Source: Streptomyces deccanensis
GTDB taxonomy: Bacteria; Actinomycetota; Actinomycetes; Streptomycetales; Streptomycetaceae
NCBI RefSeq assembly: GCF_022385335.1
Contig: NZ_CP092431.1
Coordinates: 4,030,001 to 4,094,000, forward strand
DNA: 64,000 nucleotides
Direction of reading: 5' to 3'
Of this stretch, positions 41,938 through 50,205 are shown one piece after another; positions within the stretch are counted from its first letter, which is position 1; every line of letters begins with the position of its first letter. The notes beneath the pieces are model-generated. The model was not told the origin of the DNA, searched no databases, and worked only from the letters and a program-made list of their open reading frames with translations. A program made the position numbers and the translations under genes.

Positions 41938-44181
41938 ATGTCCTCCTTGCCCAGGTTCAGTGTCATCGTTCCCGCGTACAAGGTTCAGGCGTACCTGCAC
42001 GAATGCCTGGATTCTGTGCTGTCCCAGTCCTTCACCGACCTCGAACTGATCGTCGTCGACGACGCCTCGCCCGACAACTGCGGGGCGATCGCCGACGAGT
42101 TCGCCGCCCGTGACCCGCGGGTGCGGCGCACCGTGCGCCTGCGGGAGAACGCGGGGCCCGGTGCCGCCCGCAACACGGGGATGGAGCACGCCAGGGGCGA
42201 CTACCTCCTCTTCCTCGACGGCGACGACACGTTCACGCCGGGCGCGCTCCAGGCGATCGCCGACCGCGTCAAGGAGACCGGCGAACCGGACGTCCTCGTC
42301 CACGACTTCGCGCGTGTCTCCTGGTCGGGCGAGCAGGTCCACGACCCGCGCGACCGTCGGCTCACCGAGCAGGGCCCGGCCCCGTTCCGGCTCGACGACC
42401 GCCCCGGGCTGCTCACCGTCCGCCCCGCGGCCTGGAACAAGGCGTACAGACGGGAATTCGTCGAGGACCACGACTTCCGGTTCCCGCCCGGCATCTACGA
42501 GGACACTGCCTGGTCGTATCCCGTCCTGATGACGGCCGAGTCCGTCGCCACCCTCGACCGGGTCTGCGTGCACCACCGTCGGCGCCGCCACGGCAGCCTC
42601 CTCGGCGCGACTACGCACGGTCACTTCGACGTGTTCGAGCAGTACGACCGGGTGTTCGCCTACCTCGACGAGCGGCCGGAGCTGGCGCAGTGGCGTCCGG
42701 TGCTGTTCCGGCGCATGCTCGATCACCTCACCTCCGTGTTCTCCCGGCGCCACCGGCTGCCGCGCGAGGCGCGCGCCGAGTTCCTGCGCACGGTCCGCGC
42801 GCACTGCGCCCGCTATCGCACCCCCGGTGCGCCGCTCCGCGCCCGCGCCCGGCTGCGGCACGCGCTCCTGCGGCTGGGCAGCCCGCGCCTCTACCGCGCC
42901 CTGTGGGCCGGAGCGCGGCTGGGCCGGGGCGCCGGTCGCCTGGTGCGGGGCCTGGCCGGGTTGCTCCGCTCCGTCGGCCTGCGCCTGCACTACCGCGTCC
43001 AGCGTCTGCTCCCGCTGCGCGCGGACCGGGCGGTGTTCGCCGCGTACGGGGGCCGGGGCTACGAGTGCAGCCCGGCCGCGCTGGAGAACGCGTTCCGGAC
43101 GTACGTCCCCTCGATGCGCACCTCGTGGGTCGCGCGCCCGGAGCACCACCACACGCTCCCGGTGGCGACCCGGCGGGTGCTGCCCGGCTCGATGGCGTAC
43201 TGGACGGCGCTCGCCCGCTCCAAGTACCTGGTGAACAACACCGACTTCGACCGGCGGCTGGTCAAGCGGCGCGGCCAGGTGCTGCTGCAGACCCAGCACG
43301 GCACCCCGCTCAAGCACATGGGGACCGATCTGCGGGACTGGCCGGCTGCGGCGCGCGGCACGGACTTCGAGGAAGTCCTGCGCGGCAGCGACCAGTGGGA
43401 CTACGTCCTGTCCGGCAACCGCCACTCCACGCTCGTCTGGGAGCGCGTCTACCCCTCGCCGTTCACCACCCTCGAATACGGCTCGCCGCGCAACGACGTG
43501 TTCCTGAGGGCGAATTCGACGGACGTGGCCCGGGTGCGCGAGCACCTCGGGGTGCCCGAGGGGGCGGTCGCCGTCCTGTACGCCCCGACGCACCGCGACT
43601 ACCGGCACGCGCAGCGCGCCCATCTGGACCTGGAGCGGGTGCTACGCAAACTCGGGCCGCGCTTCGTCGTCCTGGCCCGCGCGCATCACGCGTACGGCTC
43701 CCCGCTGACCGACCTGGCGCACGGACGGCTGCTGGACGTCACCGGGTATCCGAGCGTGGAGAACCTCTGCCTCGCCTCGGACGCGCTGATCACGGACTAC
43801 TCGTCCCTGATGTTCGACTACGCCAACCTCGACCGGCCCATCGTGATCCACGCGGAGGACTGGGAGGCGTACGAGGCGGCGCGCGGGACGTACTTCGATC
43901 TGCGGGCGTGCGCGCCGGGGGCGGTGGCGCGCAGCGAGGACGAGCTGATCGACATCTTCGCGACGGGGCACTGGCGGGGGTCGCGGTCGGCGCAGCTGCG
44001 GGCGGCGTTCCGGGAGCGGTTCTGTCCGTACGACGACGGGCGGGCGGCGGAGCGGGTGGTGCGGCGGGTGGTGCTGGGTGAGGCCGTCGTGCCTGGTGAT
44101 GTCGTGCCGCTGGGTGAGCGGCATCCGGTTCCGTCCGCGGCGAGTGTGCGGGCGGGGGCGGACGACCTGTTGGGGACGTAG
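41938..44181 (+). CDS. GT2 / TagF-like bifunctional wall-polymer transferase (paralogue 1)
   Basis: A 747-residue protein fusing an N-terminal GT2 glycosyltransferase (about 5-250) to a C-terminal CDP-glycerol glycerophosphotransferase-like domain (about 340-710). The GT2 part has VVDDASPD (Asp 41-42) and FLDGDDT (94-97). The C-terminal part has QHGTPLKHMG with the conserved His at 454, a second His in LARAHHAYG, and ITDYSSLMFDYANLDRP. Such enzymes make poly-polyol phosphate teichoic-type polymers on the inner face of the membrane. A basic, Leu/Arg-rich helix (about 300-365) between domains may bind the membrane. ATG 41938 has a weak ribosome site; TTG 41947 would match the starts of the two paralogues. 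Confidence 0.86.
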   Translation: MSSLPRFSVIVPAYKVQAYLHECLDSVLSQSFTDLELIVVDDASPDNCGAIADEFAARDPRVRRTVRLRENAGPGAARNTGMEHARGDYLLFLDGDDTFTPGALQAIADRVKETGEPDVLVHDFARVSWSGEQVHDPRDRRLTEQGPAPFRLDDRPGLLTVRPAAWNKAYRREFVEDHDFRFPPGIYEDTAWSYPVLMTAESVATLDRVCVHHRRRRHGSLLGATTHGHFDVFEQYDRVFAYLDERPELAQWRPVLFRRMLDHLTSVFSRRHRLPREARAEFLRTVRAHCARYRTPGAPLRARARLRHALLRLGSPRLYRALWAGARLGRGAGRLVRGLAGLLRSVGLRLHYRVQRLLPLRADRAVFAAYGGRGYECSPAALENAFRTYVPSMRTSWVARPEHHHTLPVATRRVLPGSMAYWTALARSKYLVNNTDFDRRLVKRRGQVLLQTQHGTPLKHMGTDLRDWPAAARGTDFEEVLRGSDQWDYVLSGNRHSTLVWERVYPSPFTTLEYGSPRNDVFLRANSTDVARVREHLGVPEGAVAVLYAPTHRDYRHAQRAHLDLERVLRKLGPRFVVLARAHHAYGSPLTDLAHGRLLDVTGYPSVENLCLASDALITDYSSLMFDYANLDRPIVIHAEDWEAYEAARGTYFDLRACAPGAVARSEDELIDIFATGHWRGSRSAQLRAAFRERFCPYDDGRAAERVVRRVVLGEAVVPGDVVPLGERHPVPSAASVRAGADDLLGT

Positions 44182-44267
44182 GCGTTTCCTCGCCCCCGCC
44201 GCCCCTACCCGTCCCGTCCCAGGGGCTGCGCCCCTTCGACCCCCAGACGTCCGCCCGGTGGGGCTTC

Positions 44268-44341
44268 TCGCGCAGTTCCCCGCGCCCCTTAAAAGCGCCG
44301 GGCGCGCCCCATGCCGGTTAGGGGCGCGGGGAACTGCGCGA
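44268..44341. repeat. inverted pair of dispersed repeat between TagF paralogues
   Basis: Perfect 22-bp inverted arms (44268-44289 and 44320-44341) with a 30-base loop containing a CGCCGGGCGCG hairpin. It lies in the 231-base gap between paralogues 1 and 2 and ends about 70 bases ahead of the second start, so it may stop or weaken read-through. A CCCAGGGGCTGCGCCCCTT hairpin (about 44218-44236) precedes it. Confidence 0.88.
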
Positions 44342-44412
44342 CCAGCCCCCACGCGCCCGCACCCGACGACGCACCCCCCGACGCCCCCACAACGCATCCC
44401 CGAAAGGAAAGA

Positions 44413-46641
44413 ATGCCCCGCTTCAGCATCATCGTCCCCACCTACGGCGTGGAGGGGCGGCTGCCCCTCGCCCTGGAGTCTGTTCTCGGTCAGCCGTTCG
44501 GTGATTTCGAGCTGATTCCGGTGCACGAGGCGGCAGCGGACTCGCCGGCCGGGGCGATCAGCGCCGCGTACGCCGTCAGGGACACCCGTGTCGCCCCGGT
44601 CGAGTCGCCGCCGGCGGGCGGCCTGAGCGCCGCCCGCAACGCGGGACTCGCGGCCGCGCACGGGTCGTACGTGCTGTTCCTGGACGGCGACGACACGCTC
44701 GCGCCCGGCGCGCTGCGGGCGATCGCGGACCGGCTGGACGAGACCGGCGACCCCGACGTCCTGTACTTCGCGCACGAACGGACGCACTGGTGGGAGGGCG
44801 CCACCACCGTCGTGCGCCCGGCCGGCCCGGACGCCCCGGCGTGGAGCGCGGCCTACCGCCGGGACTTCCTCGGCGCGCGCCAACTCACCTTCCCCATCGG
44901 CCATTTCACCGACCTCGGCTGGAACGGCCTGGTCGCCCTCGCCGCCGACCGCACGGCCGAGCTGCGGGACACGGTCTGCGTACGCCATCTGCTGCGCCGG
45001 CAGGGCAGCCGCCTGTACGCGCCCGGCGACCACCACCTGGAACTCCTCGACCAGGTGGAGCTGGTGCTCGCCCGGGCCGCGGCCGGGCAGGGGCTGTCGG
45101 AGGCATTGTTCGGGCGGCTCTTCGCGATCGTCCTGCGCGGTCTCGCGCACCTGGAGCGGCTGCCCGCCCACCACCGCCGGGCGTTCTTCCAGCGCGCCAC
45201 CCACCTCTACGACCTTCACCGCCCGGCCGGTTTCACCCCGCCCGCCGGCCGCCTCGGGCTCCAGCACCGGCTGCTCGCGAGCGGCTCGTACGCCGGGTTC
45301 CGGGCCCTGCACGCCGCGCACCGGGTCGCCGTCGGAGCTCTGGCCGCGCTCCCCCGTCCCCGCACGCCCCTGTCCCGCGCCCTGTACGCCGCCCAGCGCC
45401 GTCTGCCGCTGGACCGGGACCTCGCCGTGTACCGCGCGCACCGGGGCCGTGGCGTCGGCGGCGACCTCGTCGCCCTCCACGCGAAGGTCCGCGAACTCGC
45501 CCCCCGGGTCCGCTCGGTGTTCCTCGTCCCGGCCGACGCGGTGGACCGGGTCCCGCAGGGCGCCGAGCACGCCGTCGTCGGCACTCCGCGCGCCTGGCGG
45601 CTGCTGGCCCGCGCCAAGTACCTCGTCGACGCGGGGGACAGCACCGACCTCACCGACACGTACGTCAAGCGTCCTGGAAGCGTCCACCTCCGGATCCCGC
45701 CCGGCACCCCGCTGAAGGCGACGGGCCTGGACCGGTCCGCGTATCCGGTGGTCGCCGCCGGGGCGGACGGTCCCGCCGGTGCGAAGAAGCTTCTCCGGCA
45801 GGCGGACCGCTGGGACTTCGTCCTCTCCCCCAACCGGCACACCACCGAGACCTGGCAGCGGGCCTTCCCCGGGCGGTACGAACCGCTGGAGTACGGCTGC
45901 CCGCGCAACGACGTCCTCTGCACGGCCACGGCCGAGGACCTGGCGCGCGCCCGGCGTGCGCTGGGCGTTCCCGAGGGCAGGAAGGCCCTCCTCTACGCCC
46001 CCACGGACCGCGACCACGCTCCCACTCACCGCGCCCACGCCCCCGGCCACGAGGCCCGGCTCGACCTGGAGGCGTTCTGCGAGGCGGTGGGCGAGGAGTT
46101 CGTGGTGCTGCTGCGGGCGCCCCGCCGCTCCGCCGCCGGCCCCCCTCGCCGCAGCGGCGGGCGGATCATCGACGTCACCGCGCACCCCCGCGTCGAGGAG
46201 GTCTGCCTCGCCGCCGACGCGCTGATCACCGACTACGCGTCCCTGATGTTCGACTACGCCCACCTCGACCGGCCCGTCGTGATCCTCGCGGACGACTGGG
46301 AGGTGTTCCGCGAGACCCGGGGCGTCTGCTTCGATCTGCCGGCCGCCCCGCCCGGTCATGTGGCGCGCACCGAGCGGGAGTTGGCGGACCTGTTCCGGGA
46401 CGGCTCGTACGCGGATGGGGAGTCCGACGCGCTGCGGGCCGTCTTCCGGGAGCGGTTCTGCCAGTTCGACGACGGCCGGGCGGCGGAGCGGGTGGTACGG
46501 CGGGTGTTCCTCCGCGAGCGCCCGGAGGCGCTGCCGCCGGTGGTGCCGCTCGCCGAGCGCGCCCCGGCGCCGACCCCGCCCCCGACCCTGACCCCGACGG
46601 CGGCCCCGACCCCGACCGCCGCGACCCTCGTGAGGAGCTGA
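44413..46641 (+). CDS. GT2 / TagF-like protein, catalytically degenerate (paralogue 2)
   Basis: A 742-residue paralogue with the same two-domain plan. Start ATG follows AAAGGAAAGA. Key residues differ: the GT2 nucleotide-binding Asp pair is replaced (LIPVHEAAADSP, residues 38-39 His-Glu instead of Asp-Asp), although LDGDDT (91-94) remains. In the C-terminal domain the catalytic His before GTPLK is Pro (PPGTPLK, residue 430), and the second His motif reads LLRAPRRSA. Other blocks (SPNRHTTETW, GCPRNDVL, LITDYASLMFDYAHLDRP) are kept. The frame is intact, so it is not a decayed gene; it may be a non-catalytic partner of its neighbours. It is followed after 4 bases by paralogue 3. Confidence 0.84.
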   Translation: MPRFSIIVPTYGVEGRLPLALESVLGQPFGDFELIPVHEAAADSPAGAISAAYAVRDTRVAPVESPPAGGLSAARNAGLAAAHGSYVLFLDGDDTLAPGALRAIADRLDETGDPDVLYFAHERTHWWEGATTVVRPAGPDAPAWSAAYRRDFLGARQLTFPIGHFTDLGWNGLVALAADRTAELRDTVCVRHLLRRQGSRLYAPGDHHLELLDQVELVLARAAAGQGLSEALFGRLFAIVLRGLAHLERLPAHHRRAFFQRATHLYDLHRPAGFTPPAGRLGLQHRLLASGSYAGFRALHAAHRVAVGALAALPRPRTPLSRALYAAQRRLPLDRDLAVYRAHRGRGVGGDLVALHAKVRELAPRVRSVFLVPADAVDRVPQGAEHAVVGTPRAWRLLARAKYLVDAGDSTDLTDTYVKRPGSVHLRIPPGTPLKATGLDRSAYPVVAAGADGPAGAKKLLRQADRWDFVLSPNRHTTETWQRAFPGRYEPLEYGCPRNDVLCTATAEDLARARRALGVPEGRKALLYAPTDRDHAPTHRAHAPGHEARLDLEAFCEAVGEEFVVLLRAPRRSAAGPPRRSGGRIIDVTAHPRVEEVCLAADALITDYASLMFDYAHLDRPVVILADDWEVFRETRGVCFDLPAAPPGHVARTERELADLFRDGSYADGESDALRAVFRERFCQFDDGRAAERVVRRVFLRERPEALPPVVPLAERAPAPTPPPTLTPTAAPTPTAATLVRS

Positions 46642-46645
46642 GGAC

Positions 46646-48871
46646 ATGCCCCGTTTCAGTGTCGTCGTCCCCGTCTTCGAGGTCCGGGGCCAGCTGCGTG
46701 AGTGCCTCGACTCGGTCCTGGAGCAGTCGTACGGGGACGTGGAGGTGATCGCCGTCGACGACTGCTCGCCGGACGGCGGCGGCGAGATCCTCGACGCGTA
46801 CGCCGCCCGCGACGCGCGGGTACGGGTGCTGCACCTGCCCGCGAACGTGGGTCCGGGCCGCGCCCGCAATGCCGGACTGCCGTTCGCCACCGGTGACTTC
46901 GTCCTCTTCCTCGACGGCGACGACACCCTCGTGCCGGGCGCCCTGCGCGCGTTGGCGGACCGGCTGGAGGAGGCCGGGGACCCCGATGTGCTGGTCTTCG
47001 ACCACGTCCGCGCGTACTGGTGGGGCGAGACGCGCCGCGACGCCCGCGCGCACCTCCTGAGCGCGGTGGGCGAGGGCGTCTTCACGGTCGCGGAGCGCCC
47101 GGAGGTCCTCGGCCTGCCGACGGTCGTGTGGAACAAGGCGTACCGGCGGGAGTACCTGGAGGCGCACGGCTTCCGGTTCCCGCCGGGCCACTACGAGGAC
47201 ACGCCGTGGACGTTCCCGGTGCTGCTCGGCGCCGGGCGGATCGCCACCCTGGACCGGATCTGCGTGTCCTGCCGGCAGCGCCCGCGGGGCACCCTCCTGT
47301 CCGCCTCCGGCCGGGGGCACTTCGACGTGCACGACCAGTACGAGAGGGTCTTCGCCCATCTGAAGTCCCGTCCGGAACTGGCGAGTTGGTGCTCTCGCGT
47401 GCGGAGCGCGATGGCGGACCACTGTCTGGACATCCTCGCCGCGCCGGACCGGGTGCCGCCCGGCGACCAGGCCGAGTTCTTCCGGCGGACGGCGGGGCTG
47501 TACCGGAAGCACCACTCGGGCGACGACTCCCCGGCCCCCGCGCACCGGGTGCTGGAGGGCGGCTGGGCCGCCTACCGCGCCCGGCGGTGCGCGGCCCGCG
47601 CCCGTACCGCGCTGGGCGTGCGCGGGGAGCGACTGTGGGCGGCCGGCGCCGAGTGGATCGGGCGGAGCTGGTCGCTGGCCCACGAGCGGCTGCCGCTGGA
47701 CCCGAACCTGGCCCTGTACTCGGCGTTCTCCCATCGGGGGGTGCTGGGGGACCCGGCGGCCGTGTACCAGGCCGCCCGGGAGTTCGCGCCGCACATCCGG
47801 GGCGTGTGGGTGGTGCGGCCGGAGCGGGTGGCGGCGCTGCCGCCGGGCGTGGAGCATGTGACGCCGGGCTCGCCCGCGTATCTGCGGCTGGCCGCGCGGG
47901 CGACGTACTTCGTGGGCAACGCCGACTGGCCGGGCGCCCTCACCAAGCGGCCGGGCAGTGTGCACGTCCACACCCACCAGGGGACCCCGCTCAAGTTCAT
48001 GGGCGCCGACCTGCTGGGGAAGCCGGGTGCCCGGCTCGGCGTGGACGTGCCGGGGATGCTGCGGGGGGCCGACCGCTGGGACCACAGCCTCGTCGCCAAC
48101 CGCCACTCCGAGCTGGTGTGGAGCAGGGCGTACCCGTGCGGCTTCACCTCGCTGCGGACCGGCAGCCCCCGCAACGACGTCCTCGTGAACGCCGGTCCGG
48201 GCAGCGGCGCGGCGGTCCGTGAGCGGCTGGGTGTCCCGGCCGGGCACACGGTCGTGCTGTACGCGCCCACGCCCCGCGACTACCGGCGCGGAGGCCACGT
48301 CGAGCGCTTCGACCTCGCCCGGTTCGCCGCCGACCTGCGGCGCAGCCTGGGCGAGGCGCTGACCCTCCTGGTGCGGCTGCACCCGTCGCTCGCGGACGGC
48401 CCGGCGCGCGGGTTCGGGCTGGCCGAGCTGCACCGGCGGGGTGTCGTCGTGGACGCGACCGACGAACCGCATGTGGAGGAGCTGATGCTCGCCTCCGACG
48501 TCCTGGTCACGGACTACTCGGCCCTGATGGTCGACTACGCCAACCTGGACCGGCCGATCGTCGTCCACGCCGACGACCTCGACGCCTTCGCCGCGAGCCG
48601 GGGCATGTACCTCGACGTCACCGCCGACCCGCCCGGTCATGTCTCCCGCTCCTACCGGGAGCTCGCCTGGCTGTTCGACTCCGGGCAGTGGCGGGACAGG
48701 GAGTCGGCGCGGCTGCGGGCGGGATTCCGGGAGCGGTACTGCGAGTTCGACGACGGGCGGGCGTCCGAGCGGGTCGTGCGGACCCTGATGCTGGGTGAGA
48801 CGGCGGGGGCGGTGCCCGCGCCTCGACTCGCCTCGTCCTCGGCGACCGCCGCCGCTTTTCCGTCGTCGTGA
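46646..48871 (+). CDS. GT2 / TagF-like bifunctional wall-polymer transferase (paralogue 3)
   Basis: A 741-residue paralogue. GT2 motifs are intact (IAVDDCSPDGG, residues 38-39 Asp-Asp; LDGDDT). In the TagF-like domain the motif reads THQGTPLKFMG, so His lies one position earlier than in paralogue 1 and Gln takes the usual place; the second His is present in LVRLHPSLAD, and VTDYSALMVDYANLDRP is conserved. GAGG precedes ATG, and the gene begins 4 bases after paralogue 2. Its stop overlaps the GTG of the following membrane protein. It probably acts with paralogue 1 in building a secondary wall polymer; acceptor and donor are not evident. Confidence 0.86.
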   Translation: MPRFSVVVPVFEVRGQLRECLDSVLEQSYGDVEVIAVDDCSPDGGGEILDAYAARDARVRVLHLPANVGPGRARNAGLPFATGDFVLFLDGDDTLVPGALRALADRLEEAGDPDVLVFDHVRAYWWGETRRDARAHLLSAVGEGVFTVAERPEVLGLPTVVWNKAYRREYLEAHGFRFPPGHYEDTPWTFPVLLGAGRIATLDRICVSCRQRPRGTLLSASGRGHFDVHDQYERVFAHLKSRPELASWCSRVRSAMADHCLDILAAPDRVPPGDQAEFFRRTAGLYRKHHSGDDSPAPAHRVLEGGWAAYRARRCAARARTALGVRGERLWAAGAEWIGRSWSLAHERLPLDPNLALYSAFSHRGVLGDPAAVYQAAREFAPHIRGVWVVRPERVAALPPGVEHVTPGSPAYLRLAARATYFVGNADWPGALTKRPGSVHVHTHQGTPLKFMGADLLGKPGARLGVDVPGMLRGADRWDHSLVANRHSELVWSRAYPCGFTSLRTGSPRNDVLVNAGPGSGAAVRERLGVPAGHTVVLYAPTPRDYRRGGHVERFDLARFAADLRRSLGEALTLLVRLHPSLADGPARGFGLAELHRRGVVVDATDEPHVEELMLASDVLVTDYSALMVDYANLDRPIVVHADDLDAFAASRGMYLDVTADPPGHVSRSYRELAWLFDSGQWRDRESARLRAGFRERYCEFDDGRASERVVRTLMLGETAGAVPAPRLASSSATAAAFPSS

Positions 48872-50166
48872 GGGCGCCCACGGTCGGCGTGCGGGCGCGG
48901 GTCCTCGCGACGCGCGCGCGGGCGTGGGTGCTGTTGCTCGCCGCTGTTTTCGCGCTGTGCCAGCTGGCGGGCGTCACCGGGCGCGCCACTCCCGACACCA
49001 AGAACTACGTCTCGTACGCCCTCACGCTGGGCGGCGCGGGGGTGCGGGAGTCGGCCGCCGGGACCATCGACCACTACTGCGGGAGCCGGGCGGCGTGGGC
49101 CGAGCGGAAGCAGCGGGTGGACGTGGTGCGGTTCCGGGGGCCGAGTCCGGCCGCGCGCGTCGCCGAGGAGTGCCGGCGGGAGCTGTGGCGGAAGGTGGAC
49201 CGGCGGCTGGCGGCCGGACAGTCGGGCGTCCCGATCGCGCCGTTCACCTCGGAGCGGTTTCTGCGGATCTTCGAGGTGCGGCTCGGGTATCCGCTGCTGC
49301 TGGCCCCGTTCGTCGCGGTGTTCGGGGTCGTGTGGGGCGTGTGGCTGGCGAGCGTGCTGATCGCGGCGGCCGGGGGCGTCCTGGCCTACGTCGTCCTGCG
49401 CGCCGTCCGCGCGCCGGTGCGCGTCGCCCTCACCGGACAGGCCCTCTACTACGTGCTCCCCTGCGGCGCGACCGCGATGCGGCCCATGACCGAGGGTGTG
49501 CTGCTGGCCCTGACGCTGACGGCGCTCTGGGGGTGCGCCCTGGCGAGGGAGGGCCGGGTGCGGGCTGGGGTGCCGCTGGTCGCCGGTTCCCTGGCGGCGC
49601 TGTTCACGGTGAAGCACTCGCAGGCGCTGTTCCTGGGGGTGTGTCTGGCGGGGGCGTGCGCGGTGGCCGCCGCACGGCGCGGGCGTGGGAGCGTGCGCGG
49701 TGGTGAGCCGTGGGTCCTGGCGGTCGGGGCCGTGTCCGCGTGCGCGGTGGTGGGCACGCCGGCGCTCGCCGCGCTGCTGCGCCACCCGGCGTCCGCCGAG
49801 AGCCTCCAGGACCTGCTCACCGATCACTTCACGCGCCCCGACCGGACCGCCCCCTGGCCGGAGTTCCTGCGGCTGGAGGCGAACTTCTGGGCGGAGTGGG
49901 GGCGTCGGCAGCTGACCCAGCCGCTGTTCCTCGCCGCGCTGGTGGCGGGCGCGTGGGGCGCGCTGCGGCAGCGGCCGGTGTTCGGCTGGTTCGTGCTCGC
50001 GGCGGCGTGCACCGGCATCCTCAACCAGGCCGCGCATCCCGACATCACCATCTGGGGCGACCGGCTGATCGTCGTGGCGTGGCTGCTGCCGGTCCTGGGG
50101 CTGCCGCTGCTGCTGGAGCGGATCACCACCACCCGCGACTCACTCGATGTGGTGACCGCTAGCTGA
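48868..50166 (+). CDS. multi-pass membrane protein, possible lipid-linked-sugar glycosyltransferase
   Basis: A 432-residue protein with about nine hydrophobic segments. An extracytoplasmic region after segment 1 (ATPDTKNYVSYALTLGG...) begins with an Asp motif (PDTKNY) of the kind found in GT-C glycosyltransferases, and a second stretch (WGDRLIVVAWLLP) lies near the end. No full family signature is recognised. The GTG overlaps the stop of paralogue 3 (GTGA), so it is coupled to the wall-polymer genes and probably adds or flips sugars for the same polymer. The first 20 residues are Arg-rich. Confidence 0.7.
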   Translation: MRAPTVGVRARVLATRARAWVLLLAAVFALCQLAGVTGRATPDTKNYVSYALTLGGAGVRESAAGTIDHYCGSRAAWAERKQRVDVVRFRGPSPAARVAEECRRELWRKVDRRLAAGQSGVPIAPFTSERFLRIFEVRLGYPLLLAPFVAVFGVVWGVWLASVLIAAAGGVLAYVVLRAVRAPVRVALTGQALYYVLPCGATAMRPMTEGVLLALTLTALWGCALAREGRVRAGVPLVAGSLAALFTVKHSQALFLGVCLAGACAVAAARRGRGSVRGGEPWVLAVGAVSACAVVGTPALAALLRHPASAESLQDLLTDHFTRPDRTAPWPEFLRLEANFWAEWGRRQLTQPLFLAALVAGAWGALRQRPVFGWFVLAAACTGILNQAAHPDITIWGDRLIVVAWLLPVLGLPLLLERITTTRDSLDVVTAS

Positions 50167-50205
50167 GCCGTTGACCCTCCCGGCCATACCGGGAATACAC
50201 GGCAA

